64,000 bases of DNA, taken from Martinezella hainanensis (GTDB lineage Bacteria > Pseudomonadota > Alphaproteobacteria > Rhizobiales > Rhizobiaceae). Under the pieces are notes generated by a model. It was not told the origin of the DNA. It made no database searches and saw only the letters and a list, made by a program, of their open reading frames with translations. Positions 1 to 8,287 of this stretch are shown one piece after another; position 1 is the first letter of the stretch; each line of letters begins with the position of its first letter. The DNA lies in the NCBI RefSeq assembly GCF_900094555.1, contig NZ_FMAC01000002.1, positions 496,001 to 560,000 on the forward strand. Direction: 5' to 3'. A program made the translations under genes and the position numbers.

Positions 1-356
1 TTGAAGAGACTCCGGTTTCGCCCGCCCAGCTCGGCGCGATCATCGATCTCATCAAGGCCGAAACCATCTCCGGCAAGATCGCCAAGGATCTGTTCGAAAT
101 CGTGCTCAACGAGGGCGGTGATCCCGCCGAGATCGTCGAGGCACGCGGCATGAAGCAGGTCACCGACACCGGCGCGATCGAAAAGGCCGTGGATGAAATC
201 ATCGCCGCCAACCCGGATCAGGTTGCCAAGGTCAAGGCCAAGCCGACGCTTGCCGGCTGGTTCGTCGGCCAGGTGATGAAGTCGACTGGCGGCAAGGCCA
301 ATCCGCAGGCCGTGCAGGCGCTGGTCAAGGCCAAGCTCGGCATCGAAGAGGAATAA
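1..356 (+). CDS. gatB: Asp-tRNA(Asn)/Glu-tRNA(Gln) amidotransferase subunit B, C-terminal part
   Basis: This is the 3' end of an open frame that enters the window from the left; the reading frame begins at base 3. The visible 117 residues form the helical GatB/YqeY tail domain, which binds the tRNA. Recognisable stretches are [14 protein letters not shown], then a segment on Asn-Pro-Asp-Gln, then the ending [10 protein letters not shown] before TAA. GatB works with GatA and GatC to transamidate Glu-tRNA(Gln) or Asp-tRNA(Asn) in the cytoplasm; its kinase domain lies outside the window. The next gene starts 3 bases after the stop, so the two are probably co-transcribed. The family call is firm. 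Confidence 0.93.
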   Translation, partial: EETPVSPAQLGAIIDLIKAETISGKIAKDLFEIVLNEGGDPAEIVEARGMKQVTDTGAIEKAVDEIIAANPDQVAKVKAKPTLAGWFVGQVMKSTGGKANPQAVQALVKAKLGIEEE

Positions 357-359
357 GCG

Positions 360-863
360 GTGTTCTTCGTCCGCACCGCCAGCGAGCAGGATCTCGAAAA
401 GGTCCGCGCTCTGCTCGGCGAGACCTGGCATGCGACCTATGACCGAATCTTCGGTCCGGAAAAGGTGAGCGAGCTGCACGCATCCTGGCATTCGCCGGCC
501 TCGTTGAAGGCGCGGCTGGCGAACAAGAACTCCGAATTCCTGGTGGCCGATGACGGACGGACGATCGGCGGCATGGGCTACGCTGCCATGTCCAAGGAAA
601 TGACGAAAACCGTCATGCTCTACATGCTCTATGTCAGCCCGAAACATCAGCGGCAGGGCATCGGCCGCGATATCTTCGCCGAACTGGAGACCTGCTTCCC
701 GGACGCAGAGATCATGCGTCTCGAAGTCGACCCGCAGAACGAACCGGCGATTGCCTTCTACAAGGCGCACGGTTTCGTCGAGGTCGGCCGCTCGGACAAT
801 AGCGGGCAGGGGCAATCGGGCTTGCCGACGCTGATATTCGAGAAACCGCTGGCTACGCAGTAG
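360..863 (+). CDS. GNAT family N-acetyltransferase
   Basis: A 167-residue protein with the single-domain GNAT fold, which moves an acetyl group from acetyl-CoA to an amine. The acetyl-CoA pyrophosphate loop QRQGIG is at residues 97-102 after a hydrophobic beta strand (MLYMLYVSP), and the C-terminal IAFYKAHGFVEVG motif is typical. The start is GTG, 3 bases after the gatB stop, which suggests translational coupling. The 3' end overlaps the convergent gene at 853-1512 by 11 bases. The substrate cannot be told from sequence. It resembles the other GNAT at 1565-2032 only at the level of the fold. Confidence 0.85.
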   Translation: MFFVRTASEQDLEKVRALLGETWHATYDRIFGPEKVSELHASWHSPASLKARLANKNSEFLVADDGRTIGGMGYAAMSKEMTKTVMLYMLYVSPKHQRQGIGRDIFAELETCFPDAEIMRLEVDPQNEPAIAFYKAHGFVEVGRSDNSGQGQSGLPTLIFEKPLATQ

Positions 864-1512
864 CCGGCTGGCCTTGAGCCATGCTTCCATATTGAGCGTG
901 GAAGTCGACGATCAGGGCAAGAAGTTCTTCGCGCGTCACGTTGAGATCTGCCGTCGCTATGTAGACATGCTGAGTTCCATCAGCCTTGTCTCGGATACGA
1001 AGTCTTGCGGCAGGCGTCGTTTGCTCGATGTGCGTTCCGGATCGAAGCCAAAGTTTGATGCGTCGCTTATCGCGATGCTCCGTTAGGGTGGGACTGCCGG
1101 GAATGGTGACCGTTCCGTAGATTCGGGATGCGATAAATAACCGGAGCATGCCGCGAAATAGAAAGCGGCTTTGCTCGGCTTGCCAGCCATTGTTTTCTAT
1201 TGGCGGCGCCAGATCGATACGCTCAATTGCCGCCCAAGGGATCGTTGCCTGCCCAAATCTGTTATCGGTGAGGCCCTCTGGGCTGATGATCAGAACGGTT
1301 TTCCGCGTCCACTGCATGATCTTGGAAAACCCCAGAAAGGCAAAGAAGGCGCTGGCCGCAAAAGCCAGAAATAGCACAAGATGGATGCCTGCACTGCCTC
1401 GCGGGAGTAGGGACATAAAGCCAACGAGTGCCGTTAAAAAAGTGAGGAGAGCCGTCTTGAGATGGACCTCCGGCATAAAATATTCAAACGTGTATGTTTC
1501 AGTCGCCGCCAT
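853..1512 (-). CDS. Two-TM membrane protein, STM3941/PH-like family
   Basis: This 219-residue protein has two hydrophobic helices near the N-terminus (about residues 19-36 and 42-62), then a soluble domain of about 150 residues. The stretch after the helices, LIISPEGLTDNRFG followed by IPWAAIERID, resembles the STM3941-type families in which two TM helices precede a PH-like beta domain. Function is unknown. Its end overlaps the convergent GNAT gene by 11 bases, and it is divergent from the GNAT gene at 1565. Membrane topology is clear; the family name is a resemblance judged by eye. Confidence 0.7.
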   Translation of the reverse strand: MAATETYTFEYFMPEVHLKTALLTFLTALVGFMSLLPRGSAGIHLVLFLAFAASAFFAFLGFSKIMQWTRKTVLIISPEGLTDNRFGQATIPWAAIERIDLAPPIENNGWQAEQSRFLFRGMLRLFIASRIYGTVTIPGSPTLTEHRDKRRIKLWLRSGTHIEQTTPAARLRIRDKADGTQHVYIATADLNVTREELLALIVDFHAQYGSMAQGQPATA

Positions 1513-1564
1513 TTGGCATTTCCAGTTTGCTCGTCATCGCAAACAAAGACTTAGGTAGAATGCA

Positions 1565-2032
1565 TTGTCCTCACAAGAACTACTTATCCGCGAAGCGAAA
1601 GAATCCGACCTTCCTTCCCTGATCGGCCTTTTCGCCGCCGACACCATGGGCGGTCATGGTGATACGAACGACCCCTCTGCCCATGACGATTATCTGCGAG
1701 CCTTTCGCGCCATCACGGCATCGTCCGACCAGACGCTTTATGCCGCCGAACTAGGCGGCGAGATTGTCGGCACCTTCCAGACGATCGTCGTCACCTCGCT
1801 GCACGGGCGGGGATCATCTGCGATGATTATCGAGTCGGTCCAGACGCGTGGCGATATGCGCGGGCAGGGGATCGGGGCTGCGATGATCAATTTCTGCATC
1901 GACGAGGCAAAAGGCCGCGGCATGAAGATGGTGCAGCTGACCTCGAATGCGGTCCGCAAGGATGCCCATCGCTTCTATGAGAGACTGGGTTTCAAGCCGA
2001 CGCATCTGGGCTTCAAGATGGCATTGAAATGA
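1565..2032 (+). CDS. GNAT family N-acetyltransferase
   Basis: A 155-residue acetyltransferase. The acetyl-CoA loop RGQGIG is at residues 99-104, after a strand ending IIESVQT, and the C-terminal AHRFYERLGFKPTHLGF block is a common GNAT ending. The only usable in-frame start is TTG at 1565, because a stop codon lies three codons upstream. The small size and the Arg-Phe-Tyr ending resemble acetyltransferases that modify small amines or protein N-termini, but the substrate is not evident. It is transcribed divergently from the membrane protein gene at 853-1512. Confidence 0.82.
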   Translation: MSSQELLIREAKESDLPSLIGLFAADTMGGHGDTNDPSAHDDYLRAFRAITASSDQTLYAAELGGEIVGTFQTIVVTSLHGRGSSAMIIESVQTRGDMRGQGIGAAMINFCIDEAKGRGMKMVQLTSNAVRKDAHRFYERLGFKPTHLGFKMALK

Positions 2033-2138
2033 GGCCGTTTGCCTGCTGGAATCACTGGACAAGCCGGTCCGGTGGCGGCATAAGCAAACTATCGAATTCT
2101 GGTATCGCTCGCCCCTCAGCGGGTATCGAGGAAAAGAC

Positions 2139-2537
2139 ATGTGGAATTTCATCGTACAGACATTTACCTGGTGGAACGGTCAGACCATGGGCACGCGCTT
2201 TGCGACCTGGCGTTTTGGCAAGCGTGTCGGCGAGGATGAATTCGGCAACGTCTATTACGAAGGTGGCACGTCCTCCTACGGCCTTCCGAAGCGCTGGGTG
2301 ATCTACAAGGGCTATGCCGAAGCTTCGGCCATTCCCCCAGGCTGGCATGGCTGGATGCATCACCGCACCGACGTACCTCCCTCCAAGGAAAACTACGCCG
2401 TCAAGGACTGGCAGAAGGAACATCGCGCTAATCCCACAGGTTCGCCGCAGGCCTATCGACCGCCGGGCTCTCTCGCCGTTGCCGGTGAGCGTCCGCGCGT
2501 GACTGGCGACTACGACGCCTGGACGCCCGGCAACTGA
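2139..2537 (+). CDS. NADH:ubiquinone oxidoreductase subunit NDUFA12 family protein
   Basis: This 132-residue protein matches the B17.2/NDUFA12 family, an accessory subunit of respiratory complex I found in alphaproteobacteria and mitochondria. The family signature is visible: FATWRFGKRVGEDEFGN with YYEGG, then RWVIYKGYAEASAIPPGWHGWMHH, where the PPGWHGW(L/M)HH core is characteristic. It would sit at the membrane-arm/peripheral-arm junction of complex I on the cytoplasmic side. The main nuo operon is not in this window, which is normal for alphaproteobacteria. The gene runs ahead of the DUF2155 gene in the same direction. Confidence 0.93.
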   Translation: MWNFIVQTFTWWNGQTMGTRFATWRFGKRVGEDEFGNVYYEGGTSSYGLPKRWVIYKGYAEASAIPPGWHGWMHHRTDVPPSKENYAVKDWQKEHRANPTGSPQAYRPPGSLAVAGERPRVTGDYDAWTPGN

Positions 2538-2640
2538 GCCGAGAAGCCGGCTCGTCCTTTGGCCACAATTGGGCTTTAGGCGCGACATATGCCGGCTTTT
2601 GCTCGGCGCCTTGACCGAGACCAAGCGGAGAGTGGCGGAT

Positions 2641-3087
2641 ATGATGGTTTTCACGCGGAGCGCTTCTTTGCGTGCACTGGCCGTAGCCGGCGTTGCCCTC
2701 GTAGCGGGCATCATGGCAGCTCCCGTTGCCGAGGCTGCCCGCATCGCAAATCCGGTCGCCGTTTTCTCCGGCCTCGATAAGATCACCGGTCGCATCACCA
2801 CTTTCGACGTCTACATCAACGAGACCGTGCAGTTTGGCGCTCTGCAGGTAACGCCGCGTGCCTGCTATTCACGCGACGATACCGAGCAGCAGAAGGTGGA
2901 TGGTTTCGTCGAGGTGGATGAAATTACGCTCGATCGCCGTATTCGCCGCATCTTCACCGGCTGGATGTTTGCCGACAGCCCAGGTCTCAACGCCGTCGAG
3001 CACCCGATCTATGACGTCTGGCTGAAAGAGTGCAAGCAGAAGTCGGACGTACCGGCGCCGGATACTGCCGGCGCTGGCGCGAAGTAA
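2641..3087 (+). CDS. DUF2155 domain-containing exported protein
   Basis: A 148-residue secreted protein. I chose the ATG at 2641 because a signal peptide begins there: positive residues, a hydrophobic core (ALAVAGVALVAGIMAA) and a likely cleavage after AEA at residues 30-32. The frame stays open upstream to 2569, but that extension would bury the signal. The mature part has the DUF2155 pattern, DKITGRITTFDVYINETVQFG followed by an ACYSR segment and the GWMFADSPGLNAVEHPIYDVW block, with two cysteines that may pair in the periplasm. Function is unknown. The family usually follows the NDUFA12 gene in rhizobia, as it does here. Confidence 0.88.
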   Translation: MMVFTRSASLRALAVAGVALVAGIMAAPVAEAARIANPVAVFSGLDKITGRITTFDVYINETVQFGALQVTPRACYSRDDTEQQKVDGFVEVDEITLDRRIRRIFTGWMFADSPGLNAVEHPIYDVWLKECKQKSDVPAPDTAGAGAK

Positions 3088-3120
3088 TCGCTTTCAAGAC
3101 ATAACAGCAGATTTGTATAA

Positions 3121-3145
3121 CCCGCAGAAGCCTTGCCTCTGCGGG
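3121..3145. terminator. Hairpin between convergent genes
   Basis: CCCGCAGA at 3121-3128 pairs with TCTGCGGG at 3138-3145, giving an 8 bp perfect stem. It sits between the stop of the DUF2155 gene (3087) and the stop of the convergent DUF1062 gene (3152), where a bidirectional terminator is expected. The T-tract on either strand is short, so termination strength is uncertain. Confidence 0.5.
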
Positions 3146-3151
3146 CATAGT

Positions 3152-3787
3152 TTAGCCTCGCTCCCGATTGGTCGCTGCTTCTCCTATCGCCTGCCGGTCT
3201 ACGACCTCTGAAAGGTCGAGGGTGATCCTCATGCCGTCTTTCGGGCGGTGTCGCAGGAAATCGCTGCGATCCGGATGGGCTTTCAATTTAGCTCCATCCT
3301 TGAGAGCTTGGAGTCGCGACCGTGAGATTGCCAGTTCCGACGCCAGCAGACGATCAAGACGAAGGTTGACCGGGAATTCGACTGATATCTCGATTTCCAA
3401 CAGCCCCCAATGTCTTGCCTCCTGCACCATCTCTTTCCAGATGGTCGCATCCGGCGGTTCTTCGACGCGCTTGGCGTTCCGCTTCAACCCGTCAAGATCG
3501 AATTCTTGCGCTCGCACCCAATCCGGATCGCTATGTTGCAGTGCCTCAAGCGTGGAGGGGGAGAGATCTTGAACTGTCCGCCGCTCGAAGAGCGTCCGGT
3601 TCCAGGTCTTGTCGCAATTAATGCATTTATAAACGAGCCAGGCATCAAGCCGCTTGCCATTGGCATTGAGCCTGACCTTGCCGCTCGATCTGAAGGGTCT
3701 CTGACATCCGCAGCCGCTGCAGGCGATCCATGGCTGGGGAGATGTTTTCGGCGAAATGGTCCAACGGACCTGAAGAATATTGCACAT
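3152..3787 (-). CDS. DUF1062 domain-containing protein with zinc ribbon
   Basis: A 211-residue protein from the ATG at 3787; the frame could also start at a TTG at 3820. Two Cys pairs, CSGC at residues 23-26 and CINC at 55-58, make a zinc ribbon like those in RNA-binding proteins. Towards the C-terminus the segment RLDRLLASELAISRSRLQALKDGAKL resembles the S4 RNA-binding fold, in which an R-L-D-x-x-L start and an S-R-S-x-x-x-x-L-I-x-x-G turn are typical. This is the DUF1062 layout; the function is not established. It lies alone on the minus strand and converges with the DUF2155 gene. Confidence 0.8.
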   Translation of the reverse strand: MCNILQVRWTISPKTSPQPWIACSGCGCQRPFRSSGKVRLNANGKRLDAWLVYKCINCDKTWNRTLFERRTVQDLSPSTLEALQHSDPDWVRAQEFDLDGLKRNAKRVEEPPDATIWKEMVQEARHWGLLEIEISVEFPVNLRLDRLLASELAISRSRLQALKDGAKLKAHPDRSDFLRHRPKDGMRITLDLSEVVDRQAIGEAATNRERG

Positions 3788-3925
3788 ACCGTCTTGGTCT
3801 TCCGTCTGGAAGTCCACCAAGCTGGCGGTGAGACAGGCCCGTCAGGGCACGGTATGGCGATGTTGCGGGACGGCTGAAGAGCTGAGACAGCGGCTGCTGC
3901 ACTAGGCGCGTTTTGACAATGCCAA

Positions 3926-4016
3926 ACCGGTCTCAGGCCATCACCCGATGGACATGAATATGCACCGGGAGGCGTTATGCCGCCCCGATGCACTGGGTGA
4001 TTTGGATGAGACCGGT
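3926..4016. repeat. Long imperfect palindrome in a gene-free gap
   Basis: The gap 3788-4124 contains no convincing gene. Its centre is a nested inverted repeat. ACCGGTCTCA (3926-3935) pairs with TGAGACCGGT (4007-4016); ATCACCC (3940-3946) pairs with GGGTGAT (3995-4001); and GGGAGGC (3967-3973) can pair with GCCGCCC (3979-3985) with one mismatch. The folded form is a roughly 90-nt arm with internal loops. It could be a dispersed rhizobial palindromic element, a small RNA or a processed 5' leader of the DUF1062 gene. Confidence 0.6.
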
Positions 4017-4124
4017 ATTTACGACGGCAAAGTGGAACCTCTACGCACCAAAGCTCTTCGCGAGCAGGGATAGCAGACCACAATCAGGATTTGAAGATGC
4101 AAAGAACGTCAGGCCTGGATTGCT

Positions 4125-5084
4125 TCACGCGTCGGTATTCCCTTTCCGGCGAAACAGACCAAGGATCTTGCGTCCGGCCGCGACAACACCCGCCAGCACG
4201 ACGATGAGGCCTTTCTTCAGCGCGAGAAGGGCAACGCCGAAGCTCTTGAAGAAGCCGAGAACGATCGCAAGGAAACCAAGCTTTGCCGCGATCTTCACGC
4301 CGGCGCCGGCGGCGATCATGCCCGCCATGCTGTAGGCCGCGATCTTGTCGCCATTGGCAAAATCGGCATAGCGTTTGCCGCTGTCATATTGCACGGTGTT
4401 GATGACGTTGGGGATGGCGGCATTGATTTCCTGCAGCTGATCCAGCCCGGCAACGAAATCGAGTTCGGTGACGCCTTCGCGCCCCAGCACGCGCACGGAA
4501 TAGTTCAGCGTGTGGCCGGCGTTCGGGTCCTTGCCGAAGATCAGATCGCGCGCCCAGTGCAGGGCATGCGTCGCTTTGTCGTAATGCGGTGGCTCCGCCC
4601 AGCCGACCAGCGTGATCGGATCGAAGCCCTGCTGTTCGCGCGCGGGGTTTGCTTCCTTGATCGCCGCCTGGATTTTCTTCAGCAGATCGTCGTAATCAGT
4701 CGATGCGGCATCCTCGTCGGAGACATAACCGCTGCCGTCATAGTCGATGACCGAGCCCCAGGAATGCGGGTCGGTCGGCGGATACTTCGCCGGGAAGATC
4801 ATGCCGAGCGGACTGCCGACCGAATCTTCCGGATTGCCCCACAGCTCGACCAGCACCTTCTTCGAATCCTGCGGATTGAGATAGTAGAACTGGTCGGAGA
4901 CGTTCAGCGTTGCATTTGCTCCGGAAAGCTTGATCGCGCCCTGCTGGAAATCCAGTGTTTTCAGTACGGTGCCTTCATCGCCCGCAGGCGGCTCAGCTCC
5001 GAACATATCATGGAATGATTTGGCGTCGGCTTGCGTCGTGATCGTCAACGCGGCGAGAAAGACAATTGCAATATGATTCTTCAC
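4125..5084 (-). CDS. DUF2167 domain-containing membrane protein
   Basis: A 319-residue protein with an N-terminal signal peptide (MKNHIAIVFLAALTITTQ, cleavage near ADA). A large exported domain has the DUF2167 pattern: LSGANATLNV near residue 55, DGSGYVSDEDA, and LVGWAEPPHYDKATHALHWA with an Asn-Tyr-Ser-Val-Arg stretch after it. The C-terminus has two hydrophobic helices (about 251-300) ending in a basic tail (KKGL, GRKILGLFRRKG). DUF2167 proteins are inner-membrane proteins of unknown function. The gene stands alone, about 50 bases downstream of aat. Confidence 0.88.
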   Translation of the reverse strand: MKNHIAIVFLAALTITTQADAKSFHDMFGAEPPAGDEGTVLKTLDFQQGAIKLSGANATLNVSDQFYYLNPQDSKKVLVELWGNPEDSVGSPLGMIFPAKYPPTDPHSWGSVIDYDGSGYVSDEDAASTDYDDLLKKIQAAIKEANPAREQQGFDPITLVGWAEPPHYDKATHALHWARDLIFGKDPNAGHTLNYSVRVLGREGVTELDFVAGLDQLQEINAAIPNVINTVQYDSGKRYADFANGDKIAAYSMAGMIAAGAGVKIAAKLGFLAIVLGFFKSFGVALLALKKGLIVVLAGVVAAGRKILGLFRRKGNTDA

Positions 5085-5133
5085 TATTCTACCCTCGGCT
5101 GTTGTGCCGAACTTAGGGCAGTCCTGCCTGGAA

Positions 5134-5778
5134 TCAATTCATCTCGGGTAGATTTCCACCGTCGGAGAAGCTGAGATTGGGCGATTCCATCGCCTTTTCC
5201 AACATCGTGGAATAGGCATCCTTCGGTACGTCGATCGCACCGAATGTCTTCAGGTGCTCGGTGGTGAATTGGGTGTCGAGCAGGGTGAAGCCGCGTTCGC
5301 GCAGACGTTGGACGAGATAGACGAGACAGATCTTGGAAGCGTCCGTGCGGCGGGAAAACATGCTTTCCCCGAAGAAGGCGGACCCCAGCGAAACGCCGTA
5401 GAGACCGCCGACAAGCCTATCGCCGTCCCAGGCCTCGACGGAATGGGCGTGGCCGAGATGGTGCAGGGTGGCATAGAGCGAGCGGATCGTATCATTGATC
5501 CAGGTGCTGGGGCGGTTGCTCGTCTCTTCGGCGCAGGCAGCGATCACTGCCTCGAAATCCGTGTCGAAGCGGATGTGGAAGGGGTTTTGGCGGATCTTCT
5601 TGGCGAGGCTCTTGGAGACGTGAAACGTATCGAGCGGGATGATGCCCCGCAATTCCGGCTCGACCCAGAAGATTTCCGGGTCGTCTGCCGATTCAGCCAT
5701 CGGGAAAAGGCCGATGGAATAGGCGCGCAACAAAATCTCCGGGGTAATGCCGGGACGTTTGCCGCGCGCTCCGGGCAC
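5134..5778 (-). CDS. aat: Leucyl/phenylalanyl-tRNA-protein transferase
   Basis: A 214-residue enzyme that adds Leu or Phe from aminoacyl-tRNA to proteins with N-terminal Arg or Lys, marking them for ClpAP degradation (N-end rule). Family landmarks are visible in order: [57 protein letters not shown], the [19 protein letters not shown] core and [15 protein letters not shown]. Length is normal for the family. The start follows the accC stop by 3 bases, so it is translated from the same transcript as accB-accC. Confidence 0.95.
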   Translation of the reverse strand: MPGARGKRPGITPEILLRAYSIGLFPMAESADDPEIFWVEPELRGIIPLDTFHVSKSLAKKIRQNPFHIRFDTDFEAVIAACAEETSNRPSTWINDTIRSLYATLHHLGHAHSVEAWDGDRLVGGLYGVSLGSAFFGESMFSRRTDASKICLVYLVQRLRERGFTLLDTQFTTEHLKTFGAIDVPKDAYSTMLEKAMESPNLSFSDGGNLPEMN

Positions 5779-5781
5779 AGG

Positions 5782-7134
5782 CTAGGCCGATGTCTTCGCC
5801 AGGTAGTTTTCCAGCCAATGGATATCGTAATCGCCGTTGGCGATATCCTGATTGGAAACCAGATCCTGGAAGAGCGGCAGGGTGGTCTTGATGCCGTCCA
5901 CCACGAATTCGTCGAGCGCGCGGCGCAGGCGCATCATGCATTCGACGCGGGTGCGCCCATGCACGATCAGCTTGCCGATCAGGCTGTCGTAGTAGGGAGG
6001 GATCTTGTAACCCTGATAGGCACCGGAATCGATACGAACGCCAAGGCCGCCAGGCGCATGGAAATGCGTGATCGTGCCGGGCGAGGGGACGAAGGTGCGG
6101 GCATCTTCGGCATTGATGCGGCATTCGATGGCATGGCCATGGAAATGCACTTCATCCTGCGTCACCGAGAGACCGCCGCCGGAGGCAACGCGGATCTGCT
6201 CGTGCACGAGGTCGATGCCGGTAATGGCTTCCGTGACCGGATGTTCCACCTGCAGGCGGGTGTTCATTTCGATGAAATAGAACTCGCCGTTCTCGTAGAG
6301 GAACTCGATCGTGCCGGCGCCGCGGTACTTCAGCTTCTTCATCGCGTCGGCGCAGATCTTGCCGATCTTCATGCGCTGCTCGACGTTGAGAGCCGGAGAG
6401 TTGGCTTCTTCCCAAACCTTCTGGTGGCGGCGCTGCAGCGAGCAGTCGCGTTCGCCGAGATGGATCGCATTGCCTTCGCCGTCACCGAACACCTGGATTT
6501 CGATGTGGCGCGGCTTGCCGAGGTACTTTTCCATGTAGACGGATTCGTTGCCGAAGGCGGCTGCGGCCTCCGTGCGGGCCGTCGACCAGGCCTCGATCAG
6601 GTCTTCTTCCGTGCGGGCGACCTTCATGCCACGGCCGCCGCCGCCGGCGGTTGCCTTGATGAGCACCGGATAGCCGATCTCGCGCGCCGTCTTCAGCGCC
6701 TCCTCCTCGGTCTTCACTTCGCCGTCGGAGCCGGGAACAACCGGAATGCCGAGCTGCTGTGCCGTGGTCTTGGCGGTGATCTTGTCGCCCATGATGCGGA
6801 TATGCTCCGCCGTCGGGCCGATGAAGGTGATGCCGTGCGCATCGAGAATATCGGCGAACTTGGCATTTTCCGAAAGGAAGCCATAGCCGGGATGCACGGC
6901 GTCAGCGCCGGTGATTTCACAAGCGGCGACAATCTGGTGGATGTTGAGATAGCTGTCGCGCGACGGCGGCGGGCCGATGCAAACGCTTTCATCCGCCAGG
7001 CGCACATGCATCGCGTCGCCATCAGCGGTCGAATGCACCGCAACGGTCGCAATGCCAAGCTCCTTGCAGGCGCGCAGCACGCGCAGAGCGATCTCTCCGC
7101 GGTTGGCTATGAGAATCTTCGAAATAATGGGCAT
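5782..7134 (-). CDS. accC: Acetyl-CoA carboxylase, biotin carboxylase subunit
   Basis: A 450-residue biotin carboxylase, the first enzyme activity of fatty acid synthesis; it carboxylates the biotin on AccB using ATP and bicarbonate. The N-terminal [19 protein letters not shown], the Gly-rich ATP-grasp loop GGGGRGMK near residue 165, the [12 protein letters not shown] block and the catalytic [14 protein letters not shown] segment are all present. Length and motifs are fully normal. It follows accB by 9 bases and is followed by aat, forming accB-accC-aat, probably led by aroQ. The ACC carboxyltransferase genes accA and accD are not in the window. Confidence 0.98.
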   Translation of the reverse strand: MPIISKILIANRGEIALRVLRACKELGIATVAVHSTADGDAMHVRLADESVCIGPPPSRDSYLNIHQIVAACEITGADAVHPGYGFLSENAKFADILDAHGITFIGPTAEHIRIMGDKITAKTTAQQLGIPVVPGSDGEVKTEEEALKTAREIGYPVLIKATAGGGGRGMKVARTEEDLIEAWSTARTEAAAAFGNESVYMEKYLGKPRHIEIQVFGDGEGNAIHLGERDCSLQRRHQKVWEEANSPALNVEQRMKIGKICADAMKKLKYRGAGTIEFLYENGEFYFIEMNTRLQVEHPVTEAITGIDLVHEQIRVASGGGLSVTQDEVHFHGHAIECRINAEDARTFVPSPGTITHFHAPGGLGVRIDSGAYQGYKIPPYYDSLIGKLIVHGRTRVECMMRLRRALDEFVVDGIKTTLPLFQDLVSNQDIANGDYDIHWLENYLAKTSA

Positions 7135-7143
7135 GGGCCGACC

Positions 7144-7617
7144 TTACTCGATGACGACCAGGGCTTCGCCGTACTCGACCGGACGGCCGTCCTGAACGAG
7201 GATTTCGGTAACCGTACCGGACTTCGGCGCCGGAATCTGGTTCATCGTCTTCATTGCTTCGATGATCAGCAGCGTCTGGCCTTCCTTGACGGCTGCGCCG
7301 ACCTGAATGAAGGCAGCAGAGCCTGGTGCCGGCGCCAGATACGCGGTGCCGACCATCGGCGCGCTGACGACGTTGTCGGGATTGCGGGTCTTGCCTGCGG
7401 GAGCGGCGGCGGCCGGCGCTGCTGCAACGGCAGCAGGAGCGGCGTAAGCGGCCGGCGCAGCAATCGGAGCCTGGACATATTGGGTCGTGCCGGCACGCGA
7501 CACGCGGATGCGCAGATCTTCCTGTTCGACTTCGATCTCGGTCAGATCCGTGTCGTTGAGAATATTGGCGAGATCGCGAATCAGCGCCTGGTCGATACCC
7601 GATTTCTTTTCAGCCAT
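7144..7617 (-). CDS. accB: Acetyl-CoA carboxylase, biotin carboxyl carrier protein
   Basis: A 157-residue BCCP. The N-terminal third binds partner subunits (residues 1-50, rich in D/E), a long Ala/Pro linker follows (about 50-80), and the C-terminal biotinyl domain carries [11 protein letters not shown], with the lysine of EAMK as the biotinylation site. The usual motif is EAMKMMN; the Thr after Lys is a common rhizobial variant. It lies 9 bases before accC and 24 bases after aroQ on the same strand, the standard aroQ-accB-accC order. Confidence 0.97.
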   Translation of the reverse strand: MAEKKSGIDQALIRDLANILNDTDLTEIEVEQEDLRIRVSRAGTTQYVQAPIAAPAAYAAPAAVAAAPAAAAPAGKTRNPDNVVSAPMVGTAYLAPAPGSAAFIQVGAAVKEGQTLLIIEAMKTMNQIPAPKSGTVTEILVQDGRPVEYGEALVVIE

Positions 7618-7641
7618 TGGATTTCTTGCCCTGTATTTTTG

Positions 7642-8079
7642 TTATTGGGTGATGGATTTAAGCGCATGAAGCGCCAGGATGTAGCCATAAGGTCCGAAAC
7701 CGCAGATCATGCCCTTTGCAGCGGGCGCGATCATCGATTTGTGCCGGAATTCTTCGCGTGCGTGGATATTGGAGATATGCACCTCCACCACGGGAATGGA
7801 GATGGCGCGGATCGCATCATGCAGCGCGATCGACGTATGACCATAGGCGCCGGGATTGATTGCGACGCCGACGGCCTTGTCGCCAGCTTCGTGCATCCAG
7901 TCGACCAGCACGCCTTCGTGATTGCTCTGGCGGAAATCGACGATGAAGCCCAGGCTTTCACCGGCGGACTTGCAGTCGGCTTCGATATCCTTGAGCGTCT
8001 TGCCGCCATAGATGCCCGGCTCGCGCTTGCCGAGAGCATTCAAATTGGGTCCGTTAAGGACGAAAATAGTTTGCGCCAT
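7642..8079 (-). CDS. aroQ: Type II 3-dehydroquinate dehydratase
   Basis: A 145-residue enzyme of the shikimate pathway that dehydrates 3-dehydroquinate to 3-dehydroshikimate. I set the start at the ATG at 8079, giving MAQTIFVLNGPNLNALGKRE; the frame extends upstream to 8121 but those 14 residues are outside the family. Motifs: GPNLN near the start, the PGIYGG tyrosine, NPGAYGHTSIALHDAI, and EVHISNIHAREEFRHKS with the active-site histidine. It forms dodecamers in other bacteria. It precedes accB in the same orientation. Confidence 0.96.
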   Translation of the reverse strand: MAQTIFVLNGPNLNALGKREPGIYGGKTLKDIEADCKSAGESLGFIVDFRQSNHEGVLVDWMHEAGDKAVGVAINPGAYGHTSIALHDAIRAISIPVVEVHISNIHAREEFRHKSMIAPAAKGMICGFGPYGYILALHALKSITQ

Positions 8080-8233
8080 CAGAGGTTCCGTCAAAGTGCA
8101 GCGCAACCTATAGACTCCCAAGGCTCTGTAGGAAAGCCCTGGTGCGAAGGTTGCGTGCCTCTAGGTGTGGAAACGCCGTGATTTTGGCATTTTTGCGCCA
8201 TGCCATGCCGCGGCGTCGTTCCGAAGCTCTCAA

Positions 8234-8266
8234 AAAAGCGGATAGGCTCTTTGCCTCCCCGCTTTT
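8234..8266 (-). terminator. Terminator of the DsbA-like gene
   Basis: AAAAGCGG at 8234-8241 pairs with CCGCTTTT at 8259-8266, with an inner GGC/GCC pairing. Read on the minus strand, the stem is followed by a run of six T, as expected for an intrinsic terminator just past the stop of the gene at 8288-9055. Confidence 0.7.
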
Positions 8267-8287
8267 GAGGGTGGATTTTTGCGCTGT

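Noticed and set aside
5254..8181. A 975-codon open frame on the plus strand, opposite aat, accC, accB and aroQ
   Set aside because: It is antisense to four well-supported genes whose reading frames explain its codon pattern; its protein has no signal, TM or domain. High GC makes long antisense frames common.
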